From: Chitinophagaceae bacterium UBA2789
Lineage (GTDB): Bacteria > Bacteroidota > Bacteroidia > Chitinophagales > Chitinophagaceae
NCBI GenBank assembly: GCA_002352145.1
Contig: DEHX01000034.1
Span: forward strand, 1-29,202
Direction: 5' to 3'
Length of the DNA: 29,202 nt
Numbering within the stretch: the stretch's first letter is position 1; every line of letters starts with the position of its first letter. Positions 1 through 8,340 of this stretch are shown in pieces. The notes under the pieces were generated by a model. It did not search any database and was not told where the DNA came from. It saw only the letters and a program-made list of their open reading frames with translations. Both the position numbers and the translations under genes were made by a program.

Positions 1-570
1 GAAATAAAACTTGGATTTGATAAGGGTGAACTGAAATCAATCAATGACCAGTCTTTTACACATTCGGCAGATGCCATTCAATATCTGCAAACCATTGCAG
101 GACCATATGGCGTAGGCCGTGACATACATATAGGTGACACTATTATTGGTATCAAAGGCCGGGTTGGTTTTGAAGCAGCAGCGCCCATGCTTATTTTAAA
201 AGCACACCATGCTTTGGAAAAACATGTGCTGACCAAATGGCAATTACAATGGAAAGATACCCTAGCACAATTTTACGGTAACTGGATGCATGAAGGCCAA
301 ATATTGGATCCGGTAATGAGAGATATTGAAGCTTTCCTGCAAAACAGTCAGCAAAATGTTACCGGTGAGGTATTTGTGCAGGTGATGCCTTATCGATTCC
401 AGGTTATTGGAATTGAAAGTAAGTACGACCTGATGAATAGTAAGTTTGGTAAGTACGGCGAAATGAATACCGGTTTCACCGGCGATGATGTAAGAGGTTT
501 CAGTAAAATTTTTGGTAACCAAACTTCCATTTATCATTTGGTAAAAACGGATGCAGATGAGAAAGATTAA
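1..570 (+). CDS. argG: Argininosuccinate synthase, 3' end only (partial)
   Basis: The frame is open from base 1, so this is the C-terminal 189 residues of a gene that begins before the window. ArgG joins citrulline and aspartate with ATP to make argininosuccinate, the next-to-last step of cytoplasmic arginine synthesis. The segments IAGPYGVGRDIHIGD and GRVGFEAAAPMLILKAHHAL, followed by LTKWQLQWKD, are typical of the C-terminal half of argininosuccinate synthases of Bacteroidota. The stop overlaps the start of argC, so the two are translationally adjacent in one operon. Nothing looks damaged. The ATP-binding N-terminal domain is outside the window, so completeness cannot be judged. Confidence 0.93.
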   Translation, partial: EIKLGFDKGELKSINDQSFTHSADAIQYLQTIAGPYGVGRDIHIGDTIIGIKGRVGFEAAAPMLILKAHHALEKHVLTKWQLQWKDTLAQFYGNWMHEGQILDPVMRDIEAFLQNSQQNVTGEVFVQVMPYRFQVIGIESKYDLMNSKFGKYGEMNTGFTGDDVRGFSKIFGNQTSIYHLVKTDADEKD

Positions 571-1537
571 GGCAGGCATAATTGGAGGCGCAGGTTACAC
601 CGGAGGTGAATTAATACGACTGTTGTTAATTCACCCCGGTGTGGAGACCTCTTTTATTCATAGCCGGAGTAATGCCGGTAAATCAGTTCATACAATTCAC
701 CAGGATTTACTGGGTGATACTGATTTGAAATTCACCGGAGAGCTAAATGACAACATTGATGTATTGTTTCTTTGCCTTGGGCATGGAGAGTCAAAAAAAT
801 TCCTGACAGAAAATAAAATCGCTGACAAAATAAAAATCATAGACCTGGCGAATGATTTCAGACTAACTATGCAATCTGAGATCGCAAATCGTAAATTCAT
901 TTATGGTCTTCCTGAACTGAACAGAGACAAAATAAAGACAGCTGCTAATATTGCCAATCCGGGTTGTTTTGCTACATCAATTCAACTGGGGCTTTTACCT
1001 TTAGCCAAGGCTGGTTTATTAACTGATATTTATACTACAGGAATTACAGGTTCTACAGGAGCAGGTCAATCCCTTTCGTCAACATCACATTTTAGCTGGA
1101 GAGCCAATAATATTCAGGCTTATAAAACACTTACTCACCAGCATCTCGGAGAAATAGGCGAATCGCTTTTGCACCTGCAACCCAAAAACGATATTGAGCT
1201 CAGCTTTGTACCCTGGAGGGGTGATTTTACAAGAGGGATTTTTGTCAGCTCGACATTACACTGCGATTTAAGCCTGGAAGAATTAAATAAAATATTTGAA
1301 GATTATTATAGCACTCATCCCTTTGTGCAGGTAAGCAAAGATGCAATCTTTTTAAAACAGGTAGTGAATACTAATAAAGCCGTTATACAACTGGAAAAAG
1401 CAGGGAGTAAACTGGTAGTTCATTCAGCCATTGATAATTTATTAAAAGGCGCCAGTGGACAAGCCGTACAAAATATGAACCTGTTGTTCGGGTTGGATGA
1501 AACCAGCGGTTTGAAACTTAAAGCTAATTATTTTTAA
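557..1537 (+). CDS. argC: N-acetyl-gamma-glutamyl-phosphate reductase
   Basis: NADPH-dependent reductase that turns N-acyl-glutamyl-phosphate into the semialdehyde, the third step of arginine synthesis. The N-terminus carries the Rossmann dinucleotide-binding motif GGAGYTGGE, and NPGCFATS holds the catalytic cysteine (about residue 137 from this start). Length, about 326 residues, suits the family. Two in-frame ATGs compete, at 551 and 557. I prefer 557 because the protein then starts MRKIKAGIIGGAGYTG directly before the first beta strand. Either choice overlaps the end of argG (14 or 20 bases). argD follows after a single base. The substrate could be N-succinyl rather than N-acetyl, given the carbamoyltransferase two genes downstream. 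Confidence 0.95.
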   Translation: MRKIKAGIIGGAGYTGGELIRLLLIHPGVETSFIHSRSNAGKSVHTIHQDLLGDTDLKFTGELNDNIDVLFLCLGHGESKKFLTENKIADKIKIIDLANDFRLTMQSEIANRKFIYGLPELNRDKIKTAANIANPGCFATSIQLGLLPLAKAGLLTDIYTTGITGSTGAGQSLSSTSHFSWRANNIQAYKTLTHQHLGEIGESLLHLQPKNDIELSFVPWRGDFTRGIFVSSTLHCDLSLEELNKIFEDYYSTHPFVQVSKDAIFLKQVVNTNKAVIQLEKAGSKLVVHSAIDNLLKGASGQAVQNMNLLFGLDETSGLKLKANYF

Positions 1538-1538
1538 C

Positions 1539-2684
1539 ATGAATCTTTTTGACGTATACCCGATTAATGAAATCACTATCGTAAAAGCAAAGGGCTCTTA
1601 TGTATGGGATGACAAAGGCGAACAGTACCTTGACCTTTACGGCGGCCATGCAGTAATCAGCATAGGCCATACACATCCACACTGGGTGCAGCGAATTGAA
1701 GAGCAGCTGGAAAAAATTGCCTTCTATTCCAACTCCATAAGAATTCCTTTGCAGCAACAACTGGCAGAAAAACTGGGAAAAGTTTCCGGCAAAGAGGACT
1801 ACCAGCTTTTTCTTTGTAACAGCGGTGCCGAAGCCAATGAAAATGCCCTGAAACTGGCTTCATTTCATACAGGCAGAAAAAAAGTGATTGCATTCAGCAA
1901 ATCCTTTCATGGAAGAACCTCCCTGGCAGTAGCCGCTACTGATAATAAAAACTACGTTGCGCCTGTCAATGAAACAGAAAACGTAATATTTCTTCCTTTC
2001 AACGATGATACAGCACTTGAACGCTGTTTTGATGAGAACGGAAAAGAAATTGCTGCAGTAATAATTGAAGGTATACAGGGAGTTGGCGGTATAAATGTAG
2101 CTGATGATTCATTTCTCAGAAAAATCCGTTCCCTATCCGATGAGTATGAAGCCGTTTATATCGCTGACAGTGTGCAGTGCGGCTATGGCAGAAGCGGTAA
2201 ATTCTTCAGCCATGACTTTGCAGGGGTAAATGCAGATATATACACTATGGCGAAAGGAATGGGTAATGGCTTCCCTGTTGCTGGCATTATCATTGCCCCG
2301 CATATCAAGCCAAAACATTTTCAGCTGGGTACAACATTTGGCGGAAATCATCTTGCTTGCGCAGCTGCTTTAGCTGTATTGGAAATAATTGAAGAAGAAA
2401 AACTGATGGGTAATGCCGTAATGATTGGCAAATACCTGAAAGATGAATTAGAGTCTATTCCACAACTAAAAAACGTAAGAGGCCGGGGTCTTATGATCGG
2501 TTTTGATGTTCCGGAAGACTTGAAAGACCTGAAGAAAAACCTGCTTTGGAACCAAAAGATATTCACCGGTGAAGCAAAGCCAAATGTTATCCGCCTCCTT
2601 CCTTCACTGGCCTTGAAGAAAAGAGATGCGGAACAATTTATTGAAAGTATTAAAGAAGAAATTGGTCTCCTTGAAACTGTCTAA
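1539..2684 (+). CDS. argD: Acetylornithine (or succinylornithine) aminotransferase
   Basis: Class III pyridoxal-phosphate aminotransferase of 381 residues, making N-acylornithine from the semialdehyde delivered by ArgC. Visible landmarks are CNSGAEANENALKLA near residue 93, KSFHGRT near 121, the PLP lysine in TMAKGMGNGFP (K239), and GTTFGGNHLACAAA near 264. One position is unusual: the motif usually read D-E-[VI]-Q before the GYGRSGKFF segment is here D210-S211-V212-Q213, with an AGT serine codon in place of Glu. The Asp that contacts the pyridine nitrogen is kept. The gene starts one base after argC and is followed after 9 bases by argF', so it is clearly in the arginine operon, which supports ArgD over other class III transaminases. 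Confidence 0.93.
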   Translation: MNLFDVYPINEITIVKAKGSYVWDDKGEQYLDLYGGHAVISIGHTHPHWVQRIEEQLEKIAFYSNSIRIPLQQQLAEKLGKVSGKEDYQLFLCNSGAEANENALKLASFHTGRKKVIAFSKSFHGRTSLAVAATDNKNYVAPVNETENVIFLPFNDDTALERCFDENGKEIAAVIIEGIQGVGGINVADDSFLRKIRSLSDEYEAVYIADSVQCGYGRSGKFFSHDFAGVNADIYTMAKGMGNGFPVAGIIIAPHIKPKHFQLGTTFGGNHLACAAALAVLEIIEEEKLMGNAVMIGKYLKDELESIPQLKNVRGRGLMIGFDVPEDLKDLKKNLLWNQKIFTGEAKPNVIRLLPSLALKKRDAEQFIESIKEEIGLLETV

Positions 2685-2693
2685 TAAATAAAA

Positions 2694-3650
2694 ATGAAAA
2701 ATTTTGTTTCCGTTCATGATGTAACTGATATTGACGCCCTTGTAAAAAAAGCATTAGCGTTCAAGCTTAACCCGTTTGGCGAAAAATCATTGGGCGCCAA
2801 TAAACGCATTGGTTGCTTATTCCTGAACCCCAGCATGCGGACAAGGCTCAGCACCCAGATTGCAGCACAGAACCTGGGCATGGAAGCCATTATTTTTAAT
2901 GTCGGCAGCGAAGGCTGGGCCCTCGAATTTGAAGAAGAAGCCATCATGAGCGGTACAACAGTAGAGCATGTAAAAGACGCTGCTCCCATTTTTGGTAAAT
3001 ATTTTGACATTCTTGCCATCAGAACATTTCCATCATTAAAGAACCGGGAAGACGACTACAGCGAATTATATATTAAGCAATTCATCAAATATGCAGGCAT
3101 ACCGGTAGTTAGCCTGGAAAGCGCAACGCTTCATCCTTTACAAAGTTTAACTGATGTAATTACAATTTCTGAATCTTTTAAAGATACAAGAAAGCCAAAA
3201 ATTGTATTGACCTGGGCCCCGCATGTAAAACCACTGCCACAATGTGTAGCTAACAGTTTTTCCCAATGGATCAATGCATGGGGTAAGGCAGAATTTATCA
3301 TCACTCATCCTGAGGATTATAACTTAAGTGAAGAGTTCACTAAAAGAGCAATTATTACTACCAACCAGGATGAAGCACTTAAAGATGCAGATTTTGTTTA
3401 CGTAAAAAACTGGAGCACTTTTAATGACTATGGCAAGATCTATGAAAGTGACCCTAAATGGATGCTTACAAATAAAAAATTAGAACAGACCAATAATGCG
3501 AAAGTAATGCACTGCCTGCCTGTAAGAAGAAATGTTGAATTGAGTGACGAAGTTTTGGATGGCCCAAACAGCATCATTACACAGGAAGCATCAAACCGGG
3601 TATGGGCAGCACAAGCTGTATTATCGGAGATACTAAAGTCAAATGGATAA
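2694..3650 (+). CDS. argF': N-acylornithine carbamoyltransferase (succinyl- or acetyl-)
   Basis: Transfers the carbamoyl group of carbamoyl phosphate to an N-acylated ornithine, giving N-acylcitrulline. The 318-residue chain has the carbamoyl-phosphate motif SMRTR (residues 47-51), HPLQSLTDV, the TWAPHVKPLPQ segment and MHCLPVRRN followed by EASNRVWAAQAV. These mark the acetyl/succinyl-ornithine branch rather than ordinary ornithine carbamoyltransferase. From memory the sequence aligns without gaps to Bacteroides fragilis succinylornithine carbamoyltransferase over the first 90 residues. That puts Val90 at the specificity position (Pro90 in B. fragilis, Glu92 in the Xanthomonas acetyl enzyme). 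The gene ends 8 bases inside argB. Family assignment is firm; the acyl group is inferred. Confidence 0.93.
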   Translation: MKNFVSVHDVTDIDALVKKALAFKLNPFGEKSLGANKRIGCLFLNPSMRTRLSTQIAAQNLGMEAIIFNVGSEGWALEFEEEAIMSGTTVEHVKDAAPIFGKYFDILAIRTFPSLKNREDDYSELYIKQFIKYAGIPVVSLESATLHPLQSLTDVITISESFKDTRKPKIVLTWAPHVKPLPQCVANSFSQWINAWGKAEFIITHPEDYNLSEEFTKRAIITTNQDEALKDADFVYVKNWSTFNDYGKIYESDPKWMLTNKKLEQTNNAKVMHCLPVRRNVELSDEVLDGPNSIITQEASNRVWAAQAVLSEILKSNG

Positions 3651-4428
3651 ACTTTATGTAATAAAGATTGGCGGTAATATTATTGATGATGAAAACAAAC
3701 TATCATCATTCCTTGCTGATTTTGCATCGATAGATGCAAAAAAAATCCTGGTACATGGGGGCGGAAAGCTGGCCACCAAGATGGCTGAGAAATTGGGTAT
3801 CGAACAGCAACTGGTGGATGGCCGCCGCATCACTGATGCTGAAACGCTAAAGATTGTTACAATGGTCTATGCGGGATTCATTAATAAAAATATTGTTGCC
3901 GCACTTCAGTCCAAAAATTGTAATGCCATCGGAATTTGTGGTGCTGATGGTGATGTAATTTTAGCTCACAAACGACAACACCCTGTTCTTGATTATGGTT
4001 TTGTGGGGGATGTGGATGCTATTAATACAGATCTAATCAGCACTTTGCTGAACAAAAACATCGCAATCGTATTTGCTCCCATCACTCATGATCAGCAAGG
4101 GCAGTTATTAAACACCAATGCTGACACTATTGCCCAGGAAGTTGCCAAAGGAATGAGCAGCATTTTTGATGTTGATTTAATTTACTCCTTTGAAAAAACT
4201 GGTGTCTTGCTGGATGCAAACGATGACTCAACCGTAATTCCAGAAATCAACTCATCTTACTACCAGCAACTAAAAGCAAAAAATCTAATCTTTGCCGGTA
4301 TGATACCAAAGCTTGACAATTCCTTTGCTGCACTTAAAAGTGGTGTAGGAAAAGTAATCATTGGCAAAGCAGAAAATCTTCCACAGCTATTGGACGGAAG
4401 CGCAGGAACAAGTATTGTAAATGAATAG
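3643..4428 (+). CDS. argB: Acetylglutamate kinase
   Basis: Amino acid kinase family enzyme of 261 residues that phosphorylates the gamma-carboxylate of N-acylglutamate with ATP. It shows the N-terminal VIKIGGNII, the glycine-rich VHGGGKLATK, the VDGRRITD substrate segment, GICGADGDVI, NTNADTIAQEVA and IPKLDNSFAALKSGVGKV, in family order. It lacks the extra N-terminal helix typical of the arginine-inhibited hexameric kinases, so feedback by arginine through that helix is not expected (inference). The start ATG lies inside the end of argF' (8-base overlap), and the stop lies inside argE (again 8 bases), which implies coupled translation. The natural substrate may be N-succinylglutamate. Confidence 0.95.
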   Translation: MDKLYVIKIGGNIIDDENKLSSFLADFASIDAKKILVHGGGKLATKMAEKLGIEQQLVDGRRITDAETLKIVTMVYAGFINKNIVAALQSKNCNAIGICGADGDVILAHKRQHPVLDYGFVGDVDAINTDLISTLLNKNIAIVFAPITHDQQGQLLNTNADTIAQEVAKGMSSIFDVDLIYSFEKTGVLLDANDDSTVIPEINSSYYQQLKAKNLIFAGMIPKLDNSFAALKSGVGKVIIGKAENLPQLLDGSAGTSIVNE

Positions 4429-5491
4429 CGACCTGAACATATTATACATAGATGCTATTGGGCTTTTAAAAGAATTAATTGCAACTCCTTCTTTCAGTAA
4501 GGAAGAAGAAAAGACTGCAGGCATTATCGCCAGATTTTTTGCCTCAAGAGATATAGCTGCTACCTGGGTTGGTAATAACATATTTGTATTGAACAGGTAC
4601 TTCGATGAGAAAAAACCAACCATTCTCCTTAATTCACACCATGATACGGTAAAGCCTAATCCGCAGTACACCAAAGATCCTTTTTCACCGATTGAAGAAG
4701 AGGGAAAACTGTTTGGCCTCGGTAGTAATGATGCAGGTGGTTGCCTCGTATCCCTTATAGCAACTTTTTTGTATTTCTATGACCGGCCTGATTTAAAATA
4801 TAACATTATAATTGCTGCTACAGCCGAAGAAGAAATTAGCGGCACCGGGGGAATTGAGTATACATTAAAGTACTTGCCTAAAATTGATTCTGCCATTGTA
4901 GGTGAACCCACACTAATGCAAATGGCGGTTGCTGAAAGGGGCCTGATGGTGCTTGATTGTATCAGTCATGGTAAAGCTGGTCATGCAGCAAGAAATGAAG
5001 GAGAGAATGCTATTTATAAAGCACTGAAAGATATTGAATGGTTCAGGAATTACCAATTTGCTAAAGTTTCAGAACTTTTGGGACCTTCCAGGATGAATGT
5101 AACAGTTATTGAAACAGAGAACAAAGCACACAATGTTGTTCCGGCTGTTTGTAAATTTATTGTTGATACAAGGATCAATGAACTGTACAGTTTTGAAGAG
5201 GTACTTGACATAATTAAAACGAATGTTAATTGTGAAGTAAAACCCAGGAGTACCCGGCTTAGGTCCACTTCTATTCCATTGGATCACCCGCTGGTTAAGG
5301 CTGGCTTGGACCTGGGAAGAAGTTACTATGGCTCTCCTACCACTTCTGATAAGGCATTAATGCCTTTTCCAGCACTAAAAATAGGACCTGGAGATTCTGC
5401 CCGCAGCCACACAGCCGATGAGTATATTTATATTGAGGAAATAAGGACCGGTATCGAAATTTACATTCAGCTATTAAATAACGTAGTATGA
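4421..5491 (+). CDS. argE: M20-family N-acylornithine/N-acylcitrulline deacylase
   Basis: Zinc-dependent M20 metallopeptidase-family deacylase of 356 residues. Metal and catalytic residues are visible: H73-x-D75 in NSHHDTV, the bridging D104 in GSNDAGG, the catalytic Glu pair region TAEEEIS (136-138), and VGEPT near residue 157. The lid domain lies roughly between residues 165 and 280. In an operon with an acylornithine carbamoyltransferase, the expected substrate is N-acylcitrulline, releasing citrulline for ArgG. Whether the acyl group is acetyl or succinyl cannot be read from the sequence. It overlaps argB by 8 bases and argH by 4 bases. A dapE-like role is possible by family but made unlikely by the neighbours. 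Confidence 0.9.
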   Translation: MNSDLNILYIDAIGLLKELIATPSFSKEEEKTAGIIARFFASRDIAATWVGNNIFVLNRYFDEKKPTILLNSHHDTVKPNPQYTKDPFSPIEEEGKLFGLGSNDAGGCLVSLIATFLYFYDRPDLKYNIIIAATAEEEISGTGGIEYTLKYLPKIDSAIVGEPTLMQMAVAERGLMVLDCISHGKAGHAARNEGENAIYKALKDIEWFRNYQFAKVSELLGPSRMNVTVIETENKAHNVVPAVCKFIVDTRINELYSFEEVLDIIKTNVNCEVKPRSTRLRSTSIPLDHPLVKAGLDLGRSYYGSPTTSDKALMPFPALKIGPGDSARSHTADEYIYIEEIRTGIEIYIQLLNNVV

Positions 5492-6819
5492 AGCTTTGGC
5501 AAAAAGACAAATCATCATTGAAGCAGGTAGAAGAATTCACTGTCGGCAAAGACCGTGAAATGGATATGTACCTGGCTGCTTTTGATGTATTAGGATCTTT
5601 GGCGCATATTGAAATGCTGGAGTCAGTTGGATTATTGACAAAAGACGAATTAGCACAATTACAAACGGAATTAAGATCAATATACCGGCAAATACAAAAA
5701 GAAGAATTTGTACTGCAGGAAAATGTAGAAGATATTCATTCGCAGGTAGAATTGTTACTGACTCAAAAACTGGGAGATACAGGAAAGAAAATCCATTCAG
5801 CCCGAAGCCGCAACGACCAGGTATTGGTTGATATCAGGTTATTTCTCCGGAATGAGCTGGAAGAATTGGTAAAAGTAATTCAGCCATTCTTTGAATTGCT
5901 GCAAAGCCAGAGTGAAAAATATAAAAATCATTTATTACCTGGTTACACACATTTACAATTGGCTATGCCCTCTTCTTTCGGACTTTGGTTCGGTGCTTAT
6001 GCAGAAAGCCTGGTTGATGATGTTATCACCATCAAGGCTGCTTATGATGTGGTAAATAAGAACCCGTTGGGATCTGCCGCCGGCTATGGCTCCTCCTTCC
6101 CTATCAACAGAACACTGACCACTCAATTGCTGGGTTTTGAAGACCTGAACTATAACGTAGTCTATGCACAAATGGGAAGAGGAAAAGCAGAACGCATCGT
6201 AGCACAAGTACTTACCAATGTTGCAGATACTTTATCAAAACTAAGTATGGATGCCTGTTTGTACCTGAACCAGAACTTTGGTTTCATATCTTTTCCGGCT
6301 GAACTGACTACAGGCAGCAGCATAATGCCACATAAAAAGAACCCGGATGTATTTGAATTAATCCGTTCTCATTGTAACCGAATCAAAGCACTGCCCAATG
6401 AAATAATGCTGATTACAACTAACTTGCCATCTGGTTATCACCGGGATTTGCAGTTGCTGAAGGAGCATTTATTTCCGGCTTTCAAAACCATAAAAGATTG
6501 TATTGAAATGGCAGGGCTAATGATTTCCAATATTGACGTGAAAGAAAATATTCTAGCAGACGAAAAGTATAAATATCTCTTTAGTGTAGAAGAGGTAAAT
6601 AAACTGGTAAATAAAGGAATTCCTTTCAGGGATGCTTATAAAAAAATTGGACTTGATATAGAAGCAGAAAAATTCACTTATGATACTTCTATTAACCATT
6701 CCCATGAGGGCAGTATTGGCAATCTTTGTACAGATGAAATAAAAAAACAGATGCAAAAAGTGATTAACTCATTTCCTTTTACATCTGTTCATCAGGCAAT
6801 TACCAGCCTCCTTAAATAG
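5488..6819 (+). CDS. argH: Argininosuccinate lyase
   Basis: Splits argininosuccinate into arginine and fumarate, the last step of the pathway. The 443-residue protein has the fumarase/aspartase superfamily signature GSSIMPHKKNP, which includes the mobile catalytic-serine loop, plus HSARSRNDQV in the N-terminal third and the GYTHLQLAMPSSFG segment. The start ATG overlaps the argE stop (ATGA, bases 5488-5491). It closes the plus-strand arginine operon and faces the M28 peptidase gene with three bases between the stop codons. No U-tract terminator is visible there, so transcripts from both sides probably run into each other. Confidence 0.96.
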   Translation: MKLWQKDKSSLKQVEEFTVGKDREMDMYLAAFDVLGSLAHIEMLESVGLLTKDELAQLQTELRSIYRQIQKEEFVLQENVEDIHSQVELLLTQKLGDTGKKIHSARSRNDQVLVDIRLFLRNELEELVKVIQPFFELLQSQSEKYKNHLLPGYTHLQLAMPSSFGLWFGAYAESLVDDVITIKAAYDVVNKNPLGSAAGYGSSFPINRTLTTQLLGFEDLNYNVVYAQMGRGKAERIVAQVLTNVADTLSKLSMDACLYLNQNFGFISFPAELTTGSSIMPHKKNPDVFELIRSHCNRIKALPNEIMLITTNLPSGYHRDLQLLKEHLFPAFKTIKDCIEMAGLMISNIDVKENILADEKYKYLFSVEEVNKLVNKGIPFRDAYKKIGLDIEAEKFTYDTSINHSHEGSIGNLCTDEIKKQMQKVINSFPFTSVHQAITSLLK

Positions 6820-6822
6820 GAG

Positions 6823-8226
6823 TTACAAGCCGTATTTATCTACCAGGTAGATAAACGCCGCCATATTCACAGCTCCGAGTTCTAACTCTCTCTTATTTAC
6901 TGCCTCAAACACATCGCTTCTGGCATGATGAATATCAAAATAACGCTGCGTATCAGGATTTAAACTGGCTGTTGGTGTTTTCAATGCCCGGTTTAATGGT
7001 CCGATGTCTGCCCCTCCACCGCCTTTATTGATTTCTGTGCAGCCATAAGGAGCAATCAGGGATTTCCAGGATAATACTTTTGCATACTGCTCATCACTAC
7101 CTGAAAAACCAATTGCCCTTGGAGTAAAACCGCCTGCATCACTTTCCATAGCCAGCAAATGCTTTTCGTTTTTTGCCTTGGCTTCCTCGGCATATTTATT
7201 ACCTCCCCTTAAACCATTTTCTTCATTGGCAAACAAAACGAAACGGATTGTTCTTTTAGGTTTATAACCGATAGCCTTAAAGGCTCTTAATATTTCAATT
7301 GTCTGTACACATCCGGCTCCGTCATCATGTGCACCTTCGCAGTTATCCCAACTATCAAGGTGTCCACCCACAGTTATAATTTCATCCGGAAACTCTGTCC
7401 CTTTTAACTCCCCAATTATGTTATGGCCAATTGTATCAGGTAAAAAATGTCCGTTTGTTATTAATGTAACTTTTATAGTTCCCTCTTGAAGCTGTTCACT
7501 CAGCCAGTCTGCATCTCTTAAGCCAATAGCTACTGCCGGAATTTTTGCATAAGCACTATCATATCTTGTTGCACCGGTATGCGGATGATTATCTGCTGCA
7601 TGACTTAGACTTCTTACGATAACTGCCTTTGCTCCATATTTTGATGCCCGGCTGGGGCCTTGCCCCCGGTATTGACCGGCATCACGGTAAGAAAGAAAAG
7701 TATTTACGTAGGTTGGGTTAAACTTATAGTTATAAAAAACTATTTTGCCCTTTACCTCATCTTTTCTTCTCTCCAATTCATCAAATGAATGAACTAACAA
7801 TACCTCTGCTGTAAGCGGTTTGTTACCCGTGCCAACAGAGTTACCGAGGGCAACTATATCCAGTTCTTTTTTAATCGTTGCTGTAATGGGGCCTTTCTTT
7901 ACTTTGGACCTGGATGGTATGTATGCGGCATTGGCAGCATCTTTTCCTCCTCTGACCCAGTGTGGCACCTTACATTCCTGCATCCAGGCCATGTCAGCAC
8001 CGCTTTCCTGCATCATTTTTAAACCCCATTGTTCCGATTTTACCATTCCCTGTGATCCGGCCAGCCTCGGACCGATCTTTTTTGTCAGGTAACGCAGATT
8101 CTCATATGCCTTACCATTACTGAGTATCTCATCTGAAATTCGCTTGATCTGAATTGAATCCTCATTTTGTGAAAAAATCGTAGTTGAGGAAATAACTGCC
8201 AGTAATAGAAATGTAAATTTTCTCAT
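6823..8226 (-). CDS. Exported M28-family metallopeptidase (carboxypeptidase Q-like)
   Basis: A 467-residue secreted peptidase with a signal peptide (MRKFTFLLLAVISSTTIFSQ, likely cut after about residue 19). A protease-associated-like insert spans roughly residues 115-260, and an M28 catalytic domain follows. The di-zinc set is complete: H289 in GGHLDSWD, D301 or D302 in HDDGAG, the Glu pair in NEENGLRGG (335-336), D363 in ESDAGGF and a His of DIHHARSD (about 434). Length and insert resemble plasma glutamate carboxypeptidase/carboxypeptidase Q relatives, which act as amino- or dipeptidases. The native substrate is unknown; peptide scavenging in the periplasm or outside the cell is likely. It is divergent from bshA with 114 bases between. 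Confidence 0.88.
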   Translation of the reverse strand: MRKFTFLLLAVISSTTIFSQNEDSIQIKRISDEILSNGKAYENLRYLTKKIGPRLAGSQGMVKSEQWGLKMMQESGADMAWMQECKVPHWVRGGKDAANAAYIPSRSKVKKGPITATIKKELDIVALGNSVGTGNKPLTAEVLLVHSFDELERRKDEVKGKIVFYNYKFNPTYVNTFLSYRDAGQYRGQGPSRASKYGAKAVIVRSLSHAADNHPHTGATRYDSAYAKIPAVAIGLRDADWLSEQLQEGTIKVTLITNGHFLPDTIGHNIIGELKGTEFPDEIITVGGHLDSWDNCEGAHDDGAGCVQTIEILRAFKAIGYKPKRTIRFVLFANEENGLRGGNKYAEEAKAKNEKHLLAMESDAGGFTPRAIGFSGSDEQYAKVLSWKSLIAPYGCTEINKGGGGADIGPLNRALKTPTASLNPDTQRYFDIHHARSDVFEAVNKRELELGAVNMAAFIYLVDKYGL

Positions 8227-8340
8227 GTACCGAATTTTGCTAAAATTACCAGAAATAAAAAATGAAGATAATTATTTAAGATAAGCGGCAAACCAAACCC
8301 ATACAAATCCTTTACCTTAGATGTCCCTTAAAGGAATAGT

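Noticed and set aside
6808..6822. CTCCT-TAAAT-AGGAG inverted repeat at the argH/M28 junction as a terminator
   Set aside because: The stem is only 5 bp and lacks a T-run on either side.
7820..8092. 90-codon plus-strand frame opposite the M28 peptidase gene
   Set aside because: The opposite strand codes for a clear, motif-complete peptidase; this frame has no recognisable features.
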